NCBI GenBank assembly: GCA_002633025.1
Contig: NMRB01001036.1
Coordinates: forward strand, 58,875-122,874
Origin: Notospermus geniculatus
Taxonomy: Eukaryota > Nemertea > Pilidiophora > Heteronemertea > Lineidae
Direction of reading: 5' to 3'
Length of the DNA stretch: 64,000 bases
The notes under the pieces are model-generated. The model was not told the DNA's origin and searched no databases. It saw only the letters and a list, made by a program, of their open reading frames with translations. Every line of letters begins with the position of its first letter. Within the stretch, counting starts at the first letter, position 1. Position numbers and translations under genes: made by a program. Of this stretch, positions 58,600 through 64,000 are shown in pieces.

Positions 58600-58885
58600 C
58601 GCACGGCACACTTCTGAATTTCCTTTCTCTTCCCATTCACCAAATGTGCTTCCCGGCGGGGCTTCCTGACAGGGTTCTGACCAACGACAACGGCGGGCGG
58701 CCTATGTTGCCATAGAGTGGATCGGGGTCATTTTGACACCAAATGAGCTTATTATTTCGACTCACAGGTGCCAGGAAATCGCATTTCAGCAAGTCTAGAT
58801 TTCAAATTTTTCTGGGGGATGGCCCCAGACCCCCTACTCCGACCGGCACTCATTCAGTCCTGGGCAGAACCCTGGATTTGGGGGG
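58600..58885 (-). repeat. Dispersed repeat, copy 2 (inverted copy of 4697-4990)
   Basis: Read on the minus strand it carries the same blocks in the same order: cagggttctgcccaggactg, ctagacttgctgaaatgcga and aggaagccccgccg. Confidence 0.7.
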
Positions 58886-59381
58886 ACATTCCAGAGTCAA
58901 GCAGAAATCCAGATTTCTCTTCAACTCTGGAATGTTGGTATTTGTTTCGTTTTATTTGATTTGTTTATCATTTCAAAACTGTTAAAATAGGTGGGTAATA
59001 TCCATATATAATTGCATGTATAAAATATCAAGACCATATCTTGCATAGCTGTGAATTTATTGAAATTTTTTTAGGGATCATTTTTTGGGACCTCCTGATA
59101 GATGTACTATTCATCAAATATCATTCTGCACTGTCTTCAAGTACTTGTTGTTCCTACGTGTTTTCGTGTTTGAATACAATGAAACTTTGTTTGTTAGATC
59201 ACAAAAACTGCATGGCATATCTCGCCGTCACACTATAATCTGTCTAGGTGTTATGCTAGGTTTAGAGTCCGAGTACCCTCCAGTTACTCCTTGTTGAATG
59301 TAATTTTGCACTGGTTCACCAAAATGTGTACGTCGTGGAGATTGATATAAAAATGTGTTGCCTTCCTACATCCTCCCACAG

Positions 59382-59470
59382 CAGGGGTTCTTACCTCACT
59401 CCTTGTCCATCCGCACAAACTCCTGCTGAAAGTGGTTCACTTGCCCCAGCATATGGTGGCAGGAATGGCA
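59382..59470 (+). CDS. Possible linker exon of the TTC31-like gene
   Basis: Good acceptor (cttcctacatcctcccacag). In the phase set by exon 54599-54819 it reads RGSYLTPCPSAQTPAESGSL and APAYGG, a Ser/Pro-rich linker. Donors at 59456 or 59471 are weak, but both give the phase needed by exon 59707. Confidence 0.38.
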
Positions 59471-59706
59471 GTGGCCATTCAGATTAGAACTTTTCCTAAT
59501 TTTCAGGTTGTGAATACTTGATAATGACTCATAAAAATAATTAAAGATAATATTACCGATAATAATACAAATTTTTTCCTCCATACAAAAATATACTGTG
59601 ATAAAGTTCAGTGATTTGGAACAGACATTTGTCTTTTGAAAACTTTTAAAACATTATAGATAAAAAGAATAAAGTTGTTAGGTGTCCAAAATATTGATCC
59701 TTATAG

Positions 59707-59912
59707 GTGCCCATATTGCCCATATTCCCAAGATTAACTCTAAGGCCCACTTTAAGCGTAATTCACCGTGCAGGGGTTATTCCAACGACCTTGTGTTCAA
59801 ACAATGGCACAGCAATTTAGAGGACTGCATGGTCGCAGGGTTTCGTGGTTTACGGCTGCGGCAAAGATTGTACGGTCACAAAGCTCTTTGTGCAGAGTTG
59901 AGATGGGCCGTG
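59707..59912 (+). CDS. Possible exon upstream of the RRM
   Basis: Acceptor ttatag, donor gtaggt, 68 stop-free codons containing HIAHIPKINSKAHFKRN and RLRQRLYGHKAL. No domain recognised. It ends in phase 0 whereas the RRM exon needs phase 2, so either a small exon is missing, another donor is used, or this is not an exon. Confidence 0.4.
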
Positions 59913-59986
59913 GTAGGTGTTAGTTGTGAACGTTATGTCCCACGATTGATTTCTTTATGTTAACACTTGTGCTCCTTTCCTTTCAG

Positions 59987-60076
59987 CCCAAACAACCCAG
60001 AAGGCCTGACAGCTTTATGGGTGGGAAATGTTTTACCTGACGTTTCTGAAAAGAAGCTCACTCAAATGTTTTCAAA
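59987..60076 (+). CDS. RRM exon 1 of the TTC31-like gene
   Basis: Acceptor cctttcag, donor gtaagt. Encodes PNNPEGLTALWVGNVLPDVS and EKKLTQMFSK: strand 1 with RNP2 (LWVGNV) and helix 1 of an RNA recognition motif. Confidence 0.88.
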
Positions 60077-60336
60077 GTAAGTGTCCCCAAAGTTCATCCT
60101 GGCGTGCCGAAATTTTTTTGAAGTATGTATCCAAACTGTTCATCCTGGGATTCTCAATAACGTTTGCAGTTTTACTATTCAAATTCTTTGCCCCGCTGTG
60201 CTCAATCATGGTCAGCTCACCTGGGTCAGCTTATAATACTGCCTTGTCTGTCATTGTTAACTGTTCTTATAACATGGTGTACGCGTTGTCGTTTTGTAAT
60301 TGCTGGGGCTATTGACCTGAAATATTGGTACTACAG

Positions 60337-60709
60337 GGCTTGAAATAAGCTGTGGCCATTTACTAAAACACCCTTACTGGCCCTCTAAGGTGTCCAGGGC
60401 CATGACTGGCTGACCCTAGGCCTATTGTGTGCCTTCATTTGATTGATGTAATAATGAACTGGGTCAGCTGAAGTTGGCCATCCATGACCTTGGACAAGAA
60501 TCATTTTAGAGAGCCAGTAAAGCGGGTGATCCACTGTCGCGATTTGGGCTTGAGACGGGGTTGCGGTCCCTTGCGATCGCCTTATATGGCAATCGGAAGT
60601 CCTTATATGGTAACCGCAAGGGAACGCAACCGCGTCTCAAGCCAAAATCGCGACAGTGGATCACCCGCTTAAGGGTGTTTTGGAAAATGCCCACAGCTTA
60701 TTTCAAGCC
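60337..60709. repeat. Foldback element (host of 60521-60669)
   Basis: Left arm GGCTTGAAATAAGCTGTGGC, then acacccttactggccctcta. The right arm mirrors this (gagagccagtaa, interruption, aagggtgtttt, then cacagcttatttcaagcc). Confidence 0.8.
60521..60669. mobile_element. 149-bp foldback MITE with TAA duplication
   Basis: Arms of about 56 bp starting AGCGGGTGATCCACTGTCGC. TAA on both sides (60518-60520, 60670-60672). The opposite arm of the host palindrome keeps the unfilled site (cacccttactgg). Confidence 0.88.
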
Positions 60710-60751
60710 ATAAGGGACACACTCTGCGTGAGCTACTTCGAAACTAATGTA

Positions 60752-61334
60752 TAAGGCTTCCTGTACATAAAAGTATACGGTATTCGGTATCTATACGGTA
60801 TACGGACACGGCGATTTATATAGGATATACGCTGGGCTGAACTCGGCAATTTGGTCGTTCGATTTGCATTGGCGGAACGTACTAAGTCATGTAGAGGATG
60901 TGTCAGGACGTTTTTTACACCCATCCCCGAGTGACCGAGAAAGAGTTAGCATTTTGGGGACACTCTGTAAAATATTTGCTTTGCTGAATTATCGAACCTG
61001 AACTTTGTTTCACAATCATATACTAGCGAATACCGATATTTACTTTGATTTTGATTGCCGGGAATATATTTCTGCTGAAAATCAACGAAAATATTATTTA
61101 GAAATGAGTAAACTGACCAATCTATGCCTATTCTCCCGACCACGGTCAGTATACGCAGAGGAAAAATCGTGCAAGCACGATTCCTTGTATACGCGAATAG
61201 CGTGCACCGTTCCTCGTATAGGGCTATGTAACCCGCTCATTGAAATAAGCTTGTTCGTTTTCTAGTATACGCGTGCATTACGAAACGTGCACCAAATACC
61301 GAATACCGTATACTTCTATGTACAGGAAGCCTTA
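60752..61334. mobile_element. Element with TAAGGCTTCCTGTACAT ends
   Basis: Inverted ends of about 45 bp (taaggcttcctgtacat and agtatacggtattcggtat at the left, complement at the right). No transposase; target duplication unclear. Confidence 0.75.
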
Positions 61335-62157
61335 GGCCAGCCCTGCATACCGCGATCTATAAATATACACAGTACTCCTCCATTGTCTATATTCACTGTG
61401 CCTGACTGCGGATTTTGCAGTAGCTCATGCGGAGTGTGTCCCTTATGTGTACCATTTAAGGGTACACAATAGGTCAGGTGACTATGACACCAAGTTTCGG
61501 GTGGTTCGATTCTTCGCTTAGCCAGTAGTGGCCAAAACAAAAACAAAAAGTTCATGGTCATGGTGATATCGATATCACAAATTTGATATTTTGAGATAAC
61601 TTGCCATATTGTCAACTGAGCAACATGAAACAAGTCTTAGTTCATGCATGCTTATCCAAGGACTGGACTGTGTTAAAATTCTCAGCCTCACGTGTCCGGG
61701 TGATTGAAATATCATGAGATTTTGATGTATCAAACTTGATAATTTGAAATATCTCTGCCTGTGGTAGAGATAGAGGCATGATATCACCCATAATTGAGGA
61801 TGCCCATTTCGAATATGCAACGACCTTGATGATCAGAGGTCAAGGTCAAACTTGATAATTTGAAATATCTCTGCCTGTGGTAGAGATAGAGGCATGATAT
61901 CACCTATACTTAGGTTACTGAGGATGCTGATTTCGATTATGCAACGACTTCATAATCAGAGGTCAAGGTCAAGGTCAAACTTGATAATTTCCGCCTGAGG
62001 GATGATACGGGGTCGAAGGCCATGATACAAGGGACTGAAACAGCTCAGCTCATATGATAACATCGAAATATCTTTGCCTGTGGTAGAGGTAGAGGCATGA
62101 TATCAGACATTGAGAATGTCCATTTTGATTATGCAAAGACCTTGATGATCATATATG

Positions 62158-62335
62158 GTGACAGGACAAAATGTACCTAGGACAAAATGTACCGGACAAA
62201 AGGTACCATTTGTCCGGGTACCTTTGGTCCTAGGTACATTTTGTCCTAGGTACGTTTTGTCTTAGGTACATTTTGTCCGGGTACCTTTTGTCCAGTACCA
62301 ATTGACCGGGTACATTTTGTCCTAGAACCTTGAGA
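62158..62335. repeat. Strand-switching array of ggacaaaatgtacc units
   Basis: About eight units of 20-22 bp; the first three read aggacaaaatgtacc and the rest read the complement ggtacattttgtcct. Outer ends GGTGACAGGACAAAA / TTTTGTCCTAGAACC form an inverted repeat that resembles the ends of 39997-41203. Confidence 0.75.
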
Positions 62336-62555
62336 TATCAAGATCAAGGTCAATTACGGGATGAGTTATTGGCATGAGATCAAGTTCTGTGGGCCTCATT
62401 GTAATCCATCAGTCAATGTATCCTTATCTCCATCAATGTATCTGATCTCTATCAACGTATCTTGATTTCTATCAGTGTACCATTCATGTACCGGAAGAAG
62501 CACCTGTACATCGGGAACCATACGACATTGTACAATGTCATCTTGTTCTTTTCAG

Positions 62556-62658
62556 ATTTGGCACCGTGACTAGTGTCCGATGCCTACCAGAAAAATACTG
62601 TGCATTCGTGAATTTTAAACAAAAAGAATCGGCTGGCCGAGCAATGCAAAGTTTACAA
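62556..62658 (+). CDS. RRM exon 2 of the TTC31-like gene
   Basis: Acceptor tttcag, donor gtgagt. Encodes FGTVTSVRCLPEKYCAFVNF and KQKESAGRAMQSLQ: strand 2, strand 3 with RNP1 (KYCAFVNF) and helix 2. Phase 2 in agrees with exon 59987. The RRM end and the C-terminus lie downstream of the window. Confidence 0.92.
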
Positions 62659-62800
62659 GTGAGTATTTGTTTCCCGGTTTAACTCAGATGGTTCCAGATG
62701 GTTCCAGTTTATGAAAAGTTGTTAGATTCGAGCTTGACTTCTGATACATTTTGATTATGCAGGCAAGACTCCCATAACGTCCGATAAGTTCCATGTCAAG

Positions 62801-62902
62801 GGCGGTTTACACATGCAACTTTTCATATGCAACTTCATGCAACTTGTTGCACAAACCTGATGAGACCAAAAAGTTTCATGAAAGTTGCATGTGTAAACGG
62901 GC
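62801..62902. repeat. Short foldback
   Basis: Ends GGCGGTTTACACATGCAACT / AGTTGCATGTGTAAACGGGC; gcaact words repeat inside. Confidence 0.6.
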
Positions 62903-63210
62903 ATGCAACTTGTGGCAACTACCTTCTGCAACCTGCAAAAGATTTAGGATCCAGATCCTATTTTCTGGTGAAGTTGCACATCACTGGCCAACGAGAATAC
63001 AGCAAAAAATCTTGTGATTTCTACTGACCAAGATACAGAATAGCACAAAATTGACACACAAAATGATAATAAGCAAGAAGTCAATCTCCAGAATTCACGA
63101 ATTTTCGACCCCAACCTGGGTCTTTTTCAAGTGGAACTTTACAATCTGAAACTCTAGAATAGACTGAGCTGAAACCAGAATGTAGAACTAACACCTGTGT
63201 AGACAGGATG

Positions 63211-63850
63211 AGTGAGCAATTAAGGAAAGAATAGTGTCCAAGCACCACGGATGGTTGCTGGACCTAATTAAAGCTGAACTTAATAGATATAAACCCCAAG
63301 CGGCAGAGGTAGAAATTACGAACAGCCACAAGGCACTTCCAAACTACCTCTGAAAACGATACACCCTCTCGGACGGTCACAGTTCGTTTCGCTTGCCACC
63401 ATGCTCTTGAACAGTAAAGATCTCAGCACAGCTGCCAAATGAGAAAAAACGAAAAATAATCTGTGATGGCACCGAGATTCGAACCCACAACCCTCTGATC
63501 GATTCGCCAACCTCTTTCTGTACGCGCCACGAAGACTGCTTGCATACAACGACGCCGATCTACAATAAAGGCGCGGTGGTTTTGAAAATCTCCATGAGGA
63601 AATAAAGCGATCGGAATTGTCGTCATGCAAGCAAGCAGTCTTCGTGGCGCGTACAGAAAGAGGTTGGCGAATCGATCAGAAGGTTGTGGGTTCGAATCTC
63701 GGTGCCATGACAGATTATTTTTCGTTTTTTCTCATTTGGCAGCTATTAAGTTCAGCTTTAAGAGAGTGGATGTAATTAAGGAAAGAAAAGTGTCCAAGCC
63801 CCACGGATGGTCGCTGGACCTAATAAAGGGAGTGGATGTAATTAAGGAGA
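63211..63850 (+). repeat. Short tandem repeat split by a transposon
   Basis: The unit caattaaggaaagaatagtg, tccaagcaccacggatgg, ttgctggacctaatt occurs at 63217, again at 63773 and partly at 63838. The element 63272-63757 lies between copies. Confidence 0.65.
63272..63757. mobile_element. TTAA-flanked element with tRNA-like inverted arms
   Basis: TTAA at 63268-63271 and 63758-63761; ends AGCTGAACTTAATAG / CTATTAAGTTCAGCT. Inside, about 115-bp inverted arms (63430-63545 and 63626-63745) each contain a tRNA-like B box (GGTTCGAATCTCGG). Same end family as 28037-28967. Confidence 0.8.
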
Positions 63851-64000
63851 AACTGATTTAGCTGAAAGAAAAGGGTTTAATAAATATGACATGTGTAATA
63901 CATAACAAGCACAAAGCAAAAAGATGCACAAAGGGTAACACAAAGTAAAAGAATATAAAGGAAGTCAACTTCCAGATTTGTAGGAAAAAACCAGAATGGA

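Larger units (their letters stand above)
90..62658 (+). other. TTC31: TTC31-like J-domain / TPR / UBA / RRM protein gene (partial at both ends)
   Basis: This entry is the gene model that joins the plus-strand exons listed separately. Domain order is J domain (HPD motif), acidic tract, Lys/Arg-rich helix, TPR repeats, UBA and RRM. The basic helix (LTPEEIRKNAEELL) and the TPR core (FGNRSYCYDR, then a PDWPKGYFRKGRA segment) resemble vertebrate TTC31; the J, UBA and RRM modules are not part of the human TTC31 product as I know it. Reading phases match at every junction except the one before the RRM. The role is inferred: J domains stimulate Hsp70, TPRs bind chaperones or partners, UBA binds ubiquitin and RRM binds RNA. 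The first exon(s), promoter and 3' end lie outside the window. The weakest link is intron 3 (4291-27401), which spans an assembly gap, an UNC79 fragment and an antisense gene, so the J-domain exons could belong to a separate gene. Confidence 0.6.

Overview
This window looks like part of a large, intron-rich marine invertebrate genome. All host coding sequence is split into short exons with GT/AG boundaries, introns run to several kb, and most of the DNA is nested transposons and foldback repeats. GGCCTA-rich stretches, tRNA-derived SINEs and a TICAM-type TIR gene would fit a deuterostome such as a hemichordate, echinoderm or amphioxus, but the species cannot be fixed from the sequence. There are two assembly gaps (13991-14151 and 40224-41010).

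The backbone is one apparent plus-strand gene from base 90 to 62658 and beyond both ends. In order its exons encode a J domain with an HPD motif (90-4290), an acidic tract (27402-27554), a Lys/Arg-rich helix (30387-30648), a linker (38270-38499), three TPR-like repeats (42976-47323), a UBA domain (54599-54819), a poorly resolved linker (59382-59912) and an RRM (59987-62658). The basic helix and TPR core match vertebrate TTC31. Exon phases agree at nearly every junction. The J-domain part is joined to the rest only by phase across a 23 kb intron that contains an assembly gap. The protein would be a chaperone-linked, RNA- and ubiquitin-binding TPR protein.

The 23 kb intron holds two further host sequences. 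Four intact plus-strand exons (16620-18250) encode an internal piece of UNC79, a subunit of the NALCN sodium-leak channel complex. On the minus strand, 23691-25091 carries the 3' part of a TICAM (TRIF/TRAM)-like TIR adaptor, with a possible alternative early polyadenylated end. A LINE (about 25100-27362) lies immediately 5' of that gene.

The rest is mobile DNA: a LINE with internal tandem duplications; a young LTR element with 5-bp target duplications; PIF/Harbinger relatives with 3-bp TTA/TAA duplications, including a HARBI1-like fragment; at least eight elements bounded by TTAA; palindromic MITEs; SINEs; and tandem arrays. The most distinctive families, here called A, B and E, begin with a hairpin, hold internal tandem repeats and end with a second hairpin. 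In families A and B the 8-14 nt word at the 5' end is exactly complementary to the word at the 3' end of the same copy, yet differs from copy to copy. A second unusual class is an array of roughly 20-bp palindromic units that switches strand in the middle; one such array is flanked by 9-bp direct repeats.
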